From Fructilactobacillus ixorae (GTDB lineage: Bacteria > Bacillota > Bacilli > Lactobacillales > Lactobacillaceae), in assembly GCF_024029915.1 (NCBI RefSeq), contig NZ_CP097478.1, forward strand, positions 434,001 to 498,000: DNA of 64,000 nucleotides, given 5' to 3'. Position 1 is the stretch's first letter, and the number at the start of each line of letters is the position of its first letter. The notes beneath the pieces are model-generated. The model saw nothing but the letters and a program-made list of their open reading frames with translations, made no database searches and was not told the DNA's origin. Shown here one piece after another: positions 1 to 8,973 of the stretch. Both the position numbers and the translations under genes were made by a program.

Positions 1-1139
1 ATCCAGCGGTAGCGGATGCGGCCCTCTCCAAACAAACCTTCTTACAGATGTTGGGAGTAACCGTTGGGGGAGAACTGAAGATTCCAACGCTCCTCTCCTT
101 GGGATTAGGACCCTACATGATCGGCCTAATCATCTGGCAGGCGGTGTCTGCACTCGACTTTGACTGGGTGAACCGACTCACGGTGAACCAAACCGGCTAC
201 ATTCAAAAAACGATCACGTTAATTTTGGCGATTTTGCAAGCGACCCAACTGATGCTGTATTTAAAGCCTGCATTAGTGCCCCTGGTGTTGTTCAATCAGC
301 AACTCCCGTTGAGTGTTTCGCAAATGGGAGTTGTGATCATCCTAGTTGCCGGAGCCATGTTCACGGTTTTTCTCGGGAATGAAAATACGGAAAAGGGGCT
401 TGGCGGGATTTCCGTGTTAATCCTCCCTGGGGTTTTAATTGGCCTTCCGCGGGCCTTACAGTTTGGGTGGGAAGATTCAAACTATTCGTTGACGCTGCCA
501 CACCTGTTGGTTGCAGGGGTGGTAACTGTCATTGTAATTATCATCCTTGTAATGCTGTTACAAATTGAACTTCGGATCCCTTTACAACGGCCGCTCATTG
601 AAGGAACGGGAAGTAAATCGTACTTACCCTTTAAACTCTTAGTGGCTGGGGCGATGCCCTTTATGTTCTCCTCAACGTTGTTTTTGATCCCCAACGAGTT
701 AATCGAAGCCAACAGCAGGTTACACTCAAGTGGTTTTTCGAACTTTGTCCACACGATTACTGACCAACAAACGGGGTGGGGAATCATAAACTACGGGGTT
801 ATTATCATGCTATTAACGTATCTCTTTGGCTTCATTACGGTCCAGCCCTTGCGACTTTCAAAGCAGATGAAGGAAAACGGTGAATACATTTTAAACGTCT
901 TTCCCGGGACGGCCACTACGGAGTACCTCGTTAAGTGGTTTTTAATCATGGCAACGTTTGGGGGACTGTGTTTGGTTGTGATCGCAGTCATTCCGCTGAT
1001 TATCGGGCTCAAATGGCACGGAATCGCTAATTATACGGTCTACATTGGGAGCGTTGCAATTTTAGTTACCATCGTTCAAGGAATGTGGGAACAAATTAAC
1101 GCCCTATACAGTAAATACAGCTATCGAGTCTTTAACTAA
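1..1139 (+). CDS. secY2: Accessory Sec system translocase SecY2 (5' partial)
   Basis: This is the membrane channel of the accessory Sec pathway that exports serine-rich repeat glycoproteins. The frame is open to the left edge: codons from base 3 (Pro-Ala-Val-Ala-Asp) run into the first visible ATG at 48, so the start lies outside the window. About 375 residues are visible, with many hydrophobic membrane-spanning segments and SecY-like elements such as the internal PLIIGL segment near the C terminus. It is followed after 12 bases by asp1, which is the usual order of these loci. Assignment to SecY2 rather than the housekeeping SecY rests on the asp1-asp2-asp3-gtfA context and on the divergent sequence. 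Confidence 0.93.
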   Translation, partial: PAVADAALSKQTFLQMLGVTVGGELKIPTLLSLGLGPYMIGLIIWQAVSALDFDWVNRLTVNQTGYIQKTITLILAILQATQLMLYLKPALVPLVLFNQQLPLSVSQMGVVIILVAGAMFTVFLGNENTEKGLGGISVLILPGVLIGLPRALQFGWEDSNYSLTLPHLLVAGVVTVIVIIILVMLLQIELRIPLQRPLIEGTGSKSYLPFKLLVAGAMPFMFSSTLFLIPNELIEANSRLHSSGFSNFVHTITDQQTGWGIINYGVIIMLLTYLFGFITVQPLRLSKQMKENGEYILNVFPGTATTEYLVKWFLIMATFGGLCLVVIAVIPLIIGLKWHGIANYTVYIGSVAILVTIVQGMWEQINALYSKYSYRVFN

Positions 1140-1151
1140 GGGGGGGCGCTC

Positions 1152-2753
1152 ATGACATTAATTATTCCGAACTTTCAGGATGCCCACGGGCGGCCGCTCG
1201 CCGATTTACCGGAAGTGGGACTGGCCAAGTTGTTACAGCAGGCTGAAGAACCAGTGGAACTGGCCTTTGTGCAATCATCGCTTACGCTAAAACGGGAGCT
1301 CCAACAACTCGGGTTGCAAGACATCCCGTACTGGGACGTATTTGCTGACTTACAGCACGTGGAGTCGATTGAAGGCTTGCCGTTAAACGTGTTCGACTTT
1401 CCGACTCCAGCTGGCTATGAACCTTTCTTTAACCCTAGTAACAATCAAGTTTGTTTGTATAAGGACAACACACTGGCGGTGGAAATTACCGTCCATAATC
1501 AGTTGGAAGTGGAGCGAGTTGTCTACTTTGAACCAGATGGTGTTCGGCGGATTAATTACTATTCGGATGCCGGTTTTTTGAGTACAACCGTATGGCTGAA
1601 TACGACCAACCAGATTATCCGCCAGGAATGGTATACGCCGTTGCAGCAGGTGGTTTTTTGGCGGGACGAAGCGCAGCAATTTCAGATTGATCCGGCCTTT
1701 CAAAGCGAGTTTTCGCTGTCGACCTATCCGAGCCTGCAAAGCATCATTAAAGAACGCTACGAACGACATTTTCACACTCCAGAGCATGTGGTGGCGGCCT
1801 ACCGTTCGGGGGTGATGATGGAAGACCAGTTTCATTTATCGTTACCGGCCCAGCACATGGTTGCGCTCCTTGAACCGGAAGTTAATTTGGACAAGGTGGC
1901 GCAACTCAAACGTCAGTTTCCAGCAACGCAGTGGGTGTTTCCGAGTCAGAAGCTCGCCCAGCGCTTTCAGACTGAGTATGATGACGATTCAGAACAAGTG
2001 GTGGCGATTGAGCCCTACCCCACGAGCTTTAACCCCGGGCTAAGTAACGAGTTTGAAGCTCAGTTTGTCTATCTCCAGTTACGCAACCAGACCGAAGCCC
2101 AGATTGCCCAACTGGTTGAGGGGGTCTTACCTGAATTGCAACAGGATGAGAACATGGTGCTGTTGGTGGCGGGAGATGACGCTTCCAGGCAGTTGATGCA
2201 ATTGTACCAACGCCGCTGGATTTGGCAACATCTAGGGGTAGATGTAAATGGTGATGAATTCACTACGTATACAGAGGCGGCGCAGCCCCGGAACTTTCAA
2301 ACCGAGTCCGAGTGGTTGGATTACATTGATAACGAGGTAATCCGCGATGACGTGGAGCTCACAGAAGCAGACCTGCACCGCTTTTATCGGGCTAGTTTAT
2401 TTCAATCCCAAATTCAATTGATTAAAGAGCAGGACCAGAGCAGTGCGGAACTATTTCAAAAGGTCCGTCTGTTTGTATACATGGGGATGCATGCCGATTT
2501 GAAGAAACAAATTCAGGCTATTTCGGCGGGAGTTCCGATTATCAGTACGACTCCAACGGACCTCGTCCGGACCGGGGAAAATGGTTTTTATAATCAAGAC
2601 CTCGCAACCCTGCCCGACCAACTTAACTACTTCTTACAGGACCTGCACCATTGGAATCAAGCCGTGGTGGCGAGTGTGGACTTAATGGAAGAATACGAAC
2701 AAGACCAGCTTTTAGAGCGCTGGAAGGGAGTTTTAAAGCATGGCAAAGCCTAA
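1152..2753 (+). CDS. asp1: Accessory Sec system protein Asp1
   Basis: This 533-residue soluble protein matches the size and position of Asp1, a component of the Asp1-Asp2-Asp3 complex that works with SecY2 in exporting the SRRP adhesins. In solved structures Asp1 has a glycosyltransferase-like (GT-B) fold that lacks activity. The C-terminal part has the Rossmann-like pattern expected there, with GVPIISTTPTDLVRTGENGF near residues 463-482. The ATG at 1152 is preceded by a G-rich ribosome binding site at 1139-1147. The end overlaps the asp2 start by 14 bases, which implies translational coupling. Identification is by gene order plus length; direct sequence recognition is moderate. Confidence 0.88.
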   Translation: MTLIIPNFQDAHGRPLADLPEVGLAKLLQQAEEPVELAFVQSSLTLKRELQQLGLQDIPYWDVFADLQHVESIEGLPLNVFDFPTPAGYEPFFNPSNNQVCLYKDNTLAVEITVHNQLEVERVVYFEPDGVRRINYYSDAGFLSTTVWLNTTNQIIRQEWYTPLQQVVFWRDEAQQFQIDPAFQSEFSLSTYPSLQSIIKERYERHFHTPEHVVAAYRSGVMMEDQFHLSLPAQHMVALLEPEVNLDKVAQLKRQFPATQWVFPSQKLAQRFQTEYDDDSEQVVAIEPYPTSFNPGLSNEFEAQFVYLQLRNQTEAQIAQLVEGVLPELQQDENMVLLVAGDDASRQLMQLYQRRWIWQHLGVDVNGDEFTTYTEAAQPRNFQTESEWLDYIDNEVIRDDVELTEADLHRFYRASLFQSQIQLIKEQDQSSAELFQKVRLFVYMGMHADLKKQIQAISAGVPIISTTPTDLVRTGENGFYNQDLATLPDQLNYFLQDLHHWNQAVVASVDLMEEYEQDQLLERWKGVLKHGKA

Positions 2754-4353
2754 GTTTGTGACCGCGGTCATTCACATTGGGAATGACGATTATACGGCAG
2801 CAGCTCGATATTTAACCGCTGACTACCATTATTACCATAGTGATAGTGCTGGTTTGGACCAAACCCCATTTCCTAATCAGCCGTTGTTGAAAGCGAACGG
2901 GAAGTTAAATTCGAAGTATCGGAATGCCGTGTTTATTTTGGACGCCGGGTTTCCCTGGTTAGATGATTTAGCCGTTTTAAGTCAGCTCCCCGCTAACCAA
3001 ATTTTACTAACTGAGCAACTTGAGCTCAGTCCAGCCGCCAGTTCGATTTTAGAGTTAAAGGGTGCGTTTGTGACTGAGCGACAGACCCCAGAGGAGCTCA
3101 TGAAGGAGATTCAACACTTCTTTTACTTTGATCCGGATGGGTATCGATTTGATCCGCGGGCCTGGCACTTTAATTGGGAAGTCATTAATTCAATTCAACT
3201 GCGGGGCAATGTGTATCATGATTTAGAGTTAAACCCAACGGACACGTGGCAATTAATCACTGCGCCTCAAGATTCCTTTTTTTTGCCAGCTAAAATGGCC
3301 GATAAGGTGTCTTTAGATTATCAGTTAGAGGATGGCGTTGAACTAGGACTAAAACTGACGCAAACGAATGCACAAACCAAGCAGGTCATCAAAACAACCT
3401 TTCTGACTGGCGATCAATTAGAACACAGTCTGGACGTGATTGGAAATGAAGTTCCTTCGTTTTTTCAGGTTCTGCTGTACGGTAGGGGCCAGGGCCACGT
3501 TCAAGTCGGTAATTTACACGTCCGGCGGTCGCGTGGTCCCTATGGAGAAATGATGCCAAACGATGTGGTGTTGCAAGATCAAGCCTTACATGGTAATGTC
3601 GGCATTTATTTTGATGCTGGGGACTTAAAACCACCCTTGAACGTCTACTTTGCCGGTTATCGGACTAAGGAAGGTTACGAAGGGCGCCGGATGATGGAAA
3701 ACTTTGGGGCCCCCTTCTTGTTAATTTCGGATTGGCGCCTGGAAGGCGGGGCGTTCTACCTTGGCGATGAGGAGTTTGAAGCCCAAATTGTCTCCATCAT
3801 CCAGGCAAAACTGCAGGCGCTTGACTTTAAACCGTCCGACTTGATCCTAGCTGGAATGTCGATGGGAACGTTTGGAGCGCTCTACTACGGGGCTCGTTTA
3901 AATCCAGCCGGGATTGTGCTCGGGAAACCCCTTGCTGAACTAGGGACGATTGCGCAGAACGGCCGGGTGAAACGACCGAACGACTTTCGCACGAGTGAAG
4001 ACATGCAACTGTACTTTGAACCAGATTTGTCGGACGCCTCCAGTCATGACCTAGACCAACGCTTTTGGAAAAACTTGGAAAATGGTCACTTGCAAAACAC
4101 TACGTTGGCGATTGCTTACATGTTTCAGGATGACTATAATCGTGATGCCTATCAGGGGATTCGCCGGCGTTTTGTGCAACTAAATCCGACCGGGAAATTA
4201 CTGGCGAAAGGCTTTGAAGGCCGCCATAATGACCAGACGCTCCCGATTGTGACGTGGTTTCAACGGCAGTACTGGTACTTGTTGTCCCAGTTTGGGCGCA
4301 AGCAGTCTCCAAAAGTGAAGCAGGCAAGTGTGAAGCAGAAAAAGGGTGCATAA
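2740..4353 (+). CDS. asp2: Accessory Sec system protein Asp2, O-acetyltransferase-like
   Basis: Asp2 (537 residues) is both an export partner and, in streptococci, an O-acetyltransferase that acetylates GlcNAc on the SRRP. The catalytic serine sits in a nucleophile elbow, GMSMG, with Ser at residue 374. A candidate catalytic His is at residue 496 in GRHND. The spacing (Ser, then His about 120 residues later) matches the alpha/beta hydrolase-like domain of characterised Asp2 proteins, so the enzyme looks intact. The N-terminal half has the beta-rich character of the family. It overlaps asp1 by 14 bases, and its stop at 4351-4353 lies 1 base before the asp3 ATG. Confidence 0.93.
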   Translation: MAKPKFVTAVIHIGNDDYTAAARYLTADYHYYHSDSAGLDQTPFPNQPLLKANGKLNSKYRNAVFILDAGFPWLDDLAVLSQLPANQILLTEQLELSPAASSILELKGAFVTERQTPEELMKEIQHFFYFDPDGYRFDPRAWHFNWEVINSIQLRGNVYHDLELNPTDTWQLITAPQDSFFLPAKMADKVSLDYQLEDGVELGLKLTQTNAQTKQVIKTTFLTGDQLEHSLDVIGNEVPSFFQVLLYGRGQGHVQVGNLHVRRSRGPYGEMMPNDVVLQDQALHGNVGIYFDAGDLKPPLNVYFAGYRTKEGYEGRRMMENFGAPFLLISDWRLEGGAFYLGDEEFEAQIVSIIQAKLQALDFKPSDLILAGMSMGTFGALYYGARLNPAGIVLGKPLAELGTIAQNGRVKRPNDFRTSEDMQLYFEPDLSDASSHDLDQRFWKNLENGHLQNTTLAIAYMFQDDYNRDAYQGIRRRFVQLNPTGKLLAKGFEGRHNDQTLPIVTWFQRQYWYLLSQFGRKQSPKVKQASVKQKKGA

Positions 4354-4354
4354 T

Positions 4355-5116
4355 ATGGAAACCATCTACGGGTTAACCTGGGATTCGTCTGATCCAAATA
4401 CCGATACATATGGGTCTCAAATTGCTTATAAGCGGACCGGTTTGGTTCTGTACCAAAATGAATTGCAACCGGCAGGCAAGAAAATTCACTGGTGGGAAAC
4501 CCAAATTCCAGCTGGCGACGCCCAAGGACCACATTATGGGAGTAAGGTGTTACCCCAATTACCCCGTCAGGAAAAGTTTCATCTCGTTTTAGACGGAGTG
4601 GTTACGCCAGAAGAATCGGTGGGGCTGATGTTGTTGACGTATGACCAGCACCACCAACTGGTGAATGAGACGATGTCCTTATCGAAGCAGCTAACCTTTG
4701 AGTTGACGGATGAAGAAGTTGATTATGAGATTTCACTGGTAAAGTTTAACAACGAGCAACTGGAGTTTCGGGCCGTGTTCATTATTCCGGAGCGAGTTTG
4801 GAGGACCTTTACCGTCCAACCGCGGTTCGACATGGCAGCGATTGACCTCGTTCCCAAGCGAACGGATGCGGTGGCTACGACGGGTACGGTGATTGTGCGG
4901 AGTTTTAATCGCGTTGTCGATGCGACCCCGCTATCCGAACACTGGACGGTTGAACCGCATCGCATTGTCTGGGTAACAGCCGATTGGAGTGCCACTGATT
5001 TAGCACAGAAGTTAACGGCCTTTAAAACTGAGTTTCATTTACGTTCAGTTCAGCTCGTCGGTGGGGACCTTATTTCACAGAAACTGTTAGTGGATGTGGA
5101 ACGGTCCGATAATTAA
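4355..5116 (+). CDS. asp3: Accessory Sec system protein Asp3
   Basis: Asp3 is the small member of the Asp complex, and in streptococci it binds the unfolded SRRP and Asp2. A GTG in frame at 4346 would add three residues, but the ATG at 4355 is preferred because AAAGGG at 4341-4346 stands 8 bases upstream. The product is 253 residues. The N-terminal part carries the family's conserved region (KIHWWETQIPAGDAQGPHYG around residues 37-56). The C-terminal 90 residues are an extension beyond that core. The next gene, gtfA, starts only 17 bases after the stop, so there is no room for secA2, which usually sits here. Confidence 0.9.
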   Translation: METIYGLTWDSSDPNTDTYGSQIAYKRTGLVLYQNELQPAGKKIHWWETQIPAGDAQGPHYGSKVLPQLPRQEKFHLVLDGVVTPEESVGLMLLTYDQHHQLVNETMSLSKQLTFELTDEEVDYEISLVKFNNEQLEFRAVFIIPERVWRTFTVQPRFDMAAIDLVPKRTDAVATTGTVIVRSFNRVVDATPLSEHWTVEPHRIVWVTADWSATDLAQKLTAFKTEFHLRSVQLVGGDLISQKLLVDVERSDN

Positions 5117-5133
5117 AAGAAAGAGGAATTGCT

Positions 5134-6597
5134 ATGAATTTTTTCATTAACCAAGCGATGGGCATGGGCAATTCGGGTGTCGAACACGCTGAATTTTACC
5201 GCGCGGCCCGATTTAGACAAGCCAAGTTACCATTTCGCTTTTTATTTTTAAACCTGGTTCCAGAATTACACCAAGCCATGGATCGGTGGGGCCTTAAGGA
5301 TCACGAAGTGTTAAACCTGTGGGAATACTTAGTGCTTGGCGAGGAGTATTTAAAAACGGGACTGAAAAAACGGATTAAGGCGCACAAAGGGACCATGGTA
5401 ATTGATGGGACTAATACCAACCGGAAACAAGAACTAATCACGGATTCAGGAATGCGCGTGGTGCAACACTTCTTTAAGGGACCAGATAAGCAACACCCTG
5501 ATAATCAAATTTTACAGGTTGGCGTTTCGCGGGTTGAACTTTATTCAGTTCAAACCGGGGAACGAAAGGTGATGTATCACATTGAAAATGATGTGCACCG
5601 TGGTCCCAATGTGATTAACATTCATTTGTTTAATGAACACGGTCATCACTTGTTCTTCCGCAACCTATATGATCTGCATCGGTACTTTTTTGTAAGCGTT
5701 GATCGAGCTTACCACGGCAAGAGTAATTTTATTATCGACCGGGGAGAATTTGCCGATGACGTTCTCATGGAAGACCGGATTCCAGACGCAAAAATTATTT
5801 ACATCGTGCACGCGGATCAATTATCCAATCGGGATGATCCGAAGTATCCGTTGTGGAATGACCACTACGAATACATGTTGGAGCACATCCATGAGGTGGA
5901 TCGGGTCGTAACTGCGACAAAATTACAACGAGATGATCTGTTAATTGACGAGCCAAGTGCCAAGGACATCGTAACGGCCATTCCTGTCGGCGGAGTTCGT
6001 GACGGGGTAACAAAACAGCAAGGGCGAAAAGCGCACCAACCGTTCCGGTTGATCACGGCTTCCCGGCTTGCAGCCGAAAAACACGTGGACGTGGCCATTA
6101 AGGCCGTTGCCAAACTGCACGACCAGGGGCAGGCAATTCAGTTCGACATTTATGGTCAGGGAGAAGAGCAAAAGAAGCTCGAACAAACGATTAAAGACTG
6201 CCATGCTGAGGACTACATCCACATGAAAGGCCTTTCCCACGATTTGGAACATGTTTATCCAAAGTATGATGCGTTCATTTCGACCTCATTTTCTGAAGGC
6301 TTTGGGCTCACCTACATTGAAGCTTTAAACGCCGGCTTGCCGGTTGTGACGTTTAATGCGCGGTTTGGAGCCCAAGAGTTAGTGCACGATGGGGTGAATG
6401 GTTACCTAGTCGATCTCAAGCGGAGCGATGATGATTATAACGTTGCACAAATTCAAGGGGCCCTGCAAAAGTTATTGACGGGGAATAACTACTCCAAGTT
6501 ACAGGCAGCAACGAGTAAATCCGTCGCAGAATTTCAAGATCACATTACCGCGGATAAATGGAGGGATTTAATTAATGGATTACGTACTAGTAAATAA
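5134..6597 (+). CDS. gtfA: SRRP glycosyltransferase GtfA (GT4 family)
   Basis: GtfA adds the first GlcNAc to Ser/Thr residues of the SRRP in the cytoplasm, acting as a complex with GtfB. The 487-residue length fits the family (about 500). The N terminus reads FFINQAMGMGNSGVEHAEFYR, typical of GtfA. The GT-B C-terminal lobe shows TASRLAAEKHVDVAIKAV near residues 308-325 and the donor-binding E-x7-E motif in SEGFGLTYIEALNAG around residues 385-399. The ATG follows AGAAAGAGGAA with good spacing. The end overlaps the gtfB start by 23 bases, consistent with co-translation of the complex. Confidence 0.95.
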   Translation: MNFFINQAMGMGNSGVEHAEFYRAARFRQAKLPFRFLFLNLVPELHQAMDRWGLKDHEVLNLWEYLVLGEEYLKTGLKKRIKAHKGTMVIDGTNTNRKQELITDSGMRVVQHFFKGPDKQHPDNQILQVGVSRVELYSVQTGERKVMYHIENDVHRGPNVINIHLFNEHGHHLFFRNLYDLHRYFFVSVDRAYHGKSNFIIDRGEFADDVLMEDRIPDAKIIYIVHADQLSNRDDPKYPLWNDHYEYMLEHIHEVDRVVTATKLQRDDLLIDEPSAKDIVTAIPVGGVRDGVTKQQGRKAHQPFRLITASRLAAEKHVDVAIKAVAKLHDQGQAIQFDIYGQGEEQKKLEQTIKDCHAEDYIHMKGLSHDLEHVYPKYDAFISTSFSEGFGLTYIEALNAGLPVVTFNARFGAQELVHDGVNGYLVDLKRSDDDYNVAQIQGALQKLLTGNNYSKLQAATSKSVAEFQDHITADKWRDLINGLRTSK

Positions 6598-7441
6598 CGT
6601 GGTCGCCGATAATCAGTGGCAACAAATTAAAACGCAAGCGTCTGATCCAAAGCATCCAAATGTGATTTCGTTAGTTTCGGCGCCCAAGTTAGGGAAGTAT
6701 TTTGGGGAACCCGGCGTGAATGGGATTAACGTTTTGGATCGGTTAACGCACCGGAAGTATCACCCGGGACAATATCGGTTTTTCAACGATGTGCCGGTGC
6801 CTTATTGGGACAAAGTGTTTGTGAACAAGGATGGGAGCATTTCCATTTATGACCATGGGTCAGAGATTGGCAAGGAATATCTTTATCCAAACACTAGAAG
6901 AGCGGCGCAGGATGTGCGCTACACCAACCCGGATGGCACCATGGACTACATTGAAGAGTATGCCTACGATGGGACCATCTTCAGCAACCTGTTTTATGCG
7001 GAAGACGAAATGTTAGAAATGGTCTTTTATGATCAACGACACCGTCCGGTGGTTCGCTACTACCTCTATCAAAAGGTGATTAACTTAGTGACGGTGGAAG
7101 ATCCAGAGACACACGAGGTCTTAAAGCGCTATGATTCGTTAGATGCCTTTTACAACGACCAACTACGCAGCATTGTCACTAAGGATGATACGGTGACCAT
7201 CGATTACATGGGTGTGGAACTAATGGCACTTGCGAACACCGAGTCCCATAACATTTTACGGTTAGTTGAAAGTCCGCTGGACGACCAGGGGCAGGTCAGG
7301 GGTAACTTAGCTGATATACTGACGGATCGAATTAAGAAGATCCAGACCGTGCAGGTTTCTGCCGCTGATTATAAAATTTTACAAAATCAAGATTTACCAC
7401 TTGAAAAAGTTGTAATAATTATAGATAATCAAAGTATGTAA
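6575..7441 (+). CDS. gtfB: SRRP glycosylation partner GtfB, apparently C-terminally truncated
   Basis: GtfB is the non-catalytic partner that stabilises GtfA and recognises the acceptor Ser-rich repeats. The start is set by GGAGGGA at 6560-6566. The product is 288 residues, whereas streptococcal GtfB is about 440, so the C-terminal third, normally a Rossmann-like half, is absent. The visible part is the N-terminal beta-rich acceptor domain (KYFGEPGVNGINVLDRLTHR near residue 48; NPDGTMDYIEEYAYDGTIFS near residue 118). The last roughly 20 codons are notably AT-rich compared with the rest of the gene, and the first SRRP gene begins 92 bases later. This could be a real shortened lineage form or a truncation. 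Confidence 0.78.
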   Translation: MDYVLVNNVVADNQWQQIKTQASDPKHPNVISLVSAPKLGKYFGEPGVNGINVLDRLTHRKYHPGQYRFFNDVPVPYWDKVFVNKDGSISIYDHGSEIGKEYLYPNTRRAAQDVRYTNPDGTMDYIEEYAYDGTIFSNLFYAEDEMLEMVFYDQRHRPVVRYYLYQKVINLVTVEDPETHEVLKRYDSLDAFYNDQLRSIVTKDDTVTIDYMGVELMALANTESHNILRLVESPLDDQGQVRGNLADILTDRIKKIQTVQVSAADYKILQNQDLPLEKVVIIIDNQSM

Positions 7442-7533
7442 CTAGATTGTGTTTCAAATTTTAAACGTCAACTTAAAATTTATTAGCGATTGGCTATTAA
7501 TTGCCAAGATTTCAAAATAAAAGGAGCCTAGAT

Positions 7534-8973
7534 ATGAGCAGATTTAATCAAAAACGACGTGATGCCATTTTTGATAACAATAAAAAAATCCGTTATCGGA
7601 TGTACAAAGCCGGAAAACGGTGGTTGGTTGCCGGAACTGCAACCGTGACTGGACTGGCGGCTAGTTTGTTTTTAGGAGTGCCTTCGACATTCGCCGATGC
7701 CACCCAACAAGTCTCCAAACAGGTTGACGAAAATAGTGACCTGTTGATTAGTAATCAAAAAGCTACAATTCCGTCGACCTCAACTTCCAATAGTGATTCT
7801 AGTAGTGGCAGCACAAGCTCGGTCAGTGAATCAACGACGTCCGATTCAACTAGTTCCGGGAGTGCATCAACTAATTTGACGTCAACTTCCAGCACTAGCA
7901 AGAGCGGGAGTGACAGGGTGGAAAGTACGTCTACGACTGCTAGTCAATCCGAAAGTACCACTGTTACAGCAACCCAGGATGCTGCTCAAGTTAGTGAAAC
8001 CGGGTCTGCTTCAACTTCAGTTGTGAATGGCTCCATGAACATGCAACTGGCGGCTGTAAGTAATGACAGCCAAGCCAAGTCCACCTACACCACTTCTGAA
8101 ATCGATTCCATTAGTAACTCAGTTAGCGATGACTACGCTTCTCAATCCGCATCAGCGAGTGAATCACGTTCACTTGTTTCAAATTCACAATTAACGGATG
8201 CTTCCGTGGCTGCTAGTGCTAGCCAGTCGACTAGTGCTAGCCAGGATCAGGTCTCACAAACGAACGCCAGTGTTTCTAACCGGAATCGTTCCTATTCAGA
8301 ATCTAATAGTCGCATCGACGGATCCCTATCAACTTCCGCTTCTGTTTCCGCGAGCCGGAGCAAGCTTGGGTTTGACAGCATGAGTCAATCTAACTCGATG
8401 TGGCTTGGTAGCGCATCGGCTTCCCATGCTGAGAGTACTGGGTACGATTCACAATATATTTATATTTCTGAAGCTCTTTCACGAGGAGCCAACTCATTTG
8501 CGGTTAAGTATCCCAATGGAGGAGCTCCTGTAAATGAGCAAGACTCATTTAACTCCGAGCAAAACTACCTGAGCCTGCAAGCTAGTCAACTGTCGTCCAA
8601 TGAAAATAGTGTGCTGACGAGTATTAACGATAGTCATATCATCGTTCAAGATTCTGTTAGTCGGTCGGCGAGTCGGTCGGCGGCAATTAGTGCCTCAAAT
8701 TCAACGTCGACTTTTGACAACCTAGCTTCGAGCGCTTCTGCTTCGGATAGCAAGGTTAACAAGAGCATCTCGAGTTACCAACAGGATTCTGCGCAAGCTA
8801 GCATGAATTACGAAAAGAGTGTGAGTGCCAGCCAATCAACTAGTCAACAGTTGAGTAACGACTACTCCACGAGTATCGAAGGGTCCAACAGTCAGGTAAT
8901 TAGTACTTCAGAATCAATTAGTAGGGCTTCGGTCCCAGAGTCTGGAAAATGGCGCTTTAGAATCAATGAGTAG
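7534..8973 (+). CDS. Serine-rich repeat adhesin 1, N-terminal part (frameshifted)
   Basis: This is the N-terminal part (479 residues from the ATG at 7534, after AAAGGAG at 7520-7526) of a giant SRRP surface adhesin exported by the accessory Sec system. Residues about 20-65 form the long SRRP signal peptide, with the KxYKxGKxW-type motif ([11 protein letters not shown]), a hydrophobic stretch and a cleavage site near STFADA. Ser/Thr/Ala-rich low-complexity sequence follows. A less repetitive stretch near residues 300-350 ([20 protein letters not shown]) might be the remnant of a binding region. The Ser pattern breaks after SISRAS, and the frame ends at TAG 8971-8973; the Ser-rich frame continues in +1 (next entry). 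Confidence 0.85.
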   Translation: MSRFNQKRRDAIFDNNKKIRYRMYKAGKRWLVAGTATVTGLAASLFLGVPSTFADATQQVSKQVDENSDLLISNQKATIPSTSTSNSDSSSGSTSSVSESTTSDSTSSGSASTNLTSTSSTSKSGSDRVESTSTTASQSESTTVTATQDAAQVSETGSASTSVVNGSMNMQLAAVSNDSQAKSTYTTSEIDSISNSVSDDYASQSASASESRSLVSNSQLTDASVAASASQSTSASQDQVSQTNASVSNRNRSYSESNSRIDGSLSTSASVSASRSKLGFDSMSQSNSMWLGSASASHAESTGYDSQYIYISEALSRGANSFAVKYPNGGAPVNEQDSFNSEQNYLSLQASQLSSNENSVLTSINDSHIIVQDSVSRSASRSAAISASNSTSTFDNLASSASASDSKVNKSISSYQQDSAQASMNYEKSVSASQSTSQQLSNDYSTSIEGSNSQVISTSESISRASVPESGKWRFRINE

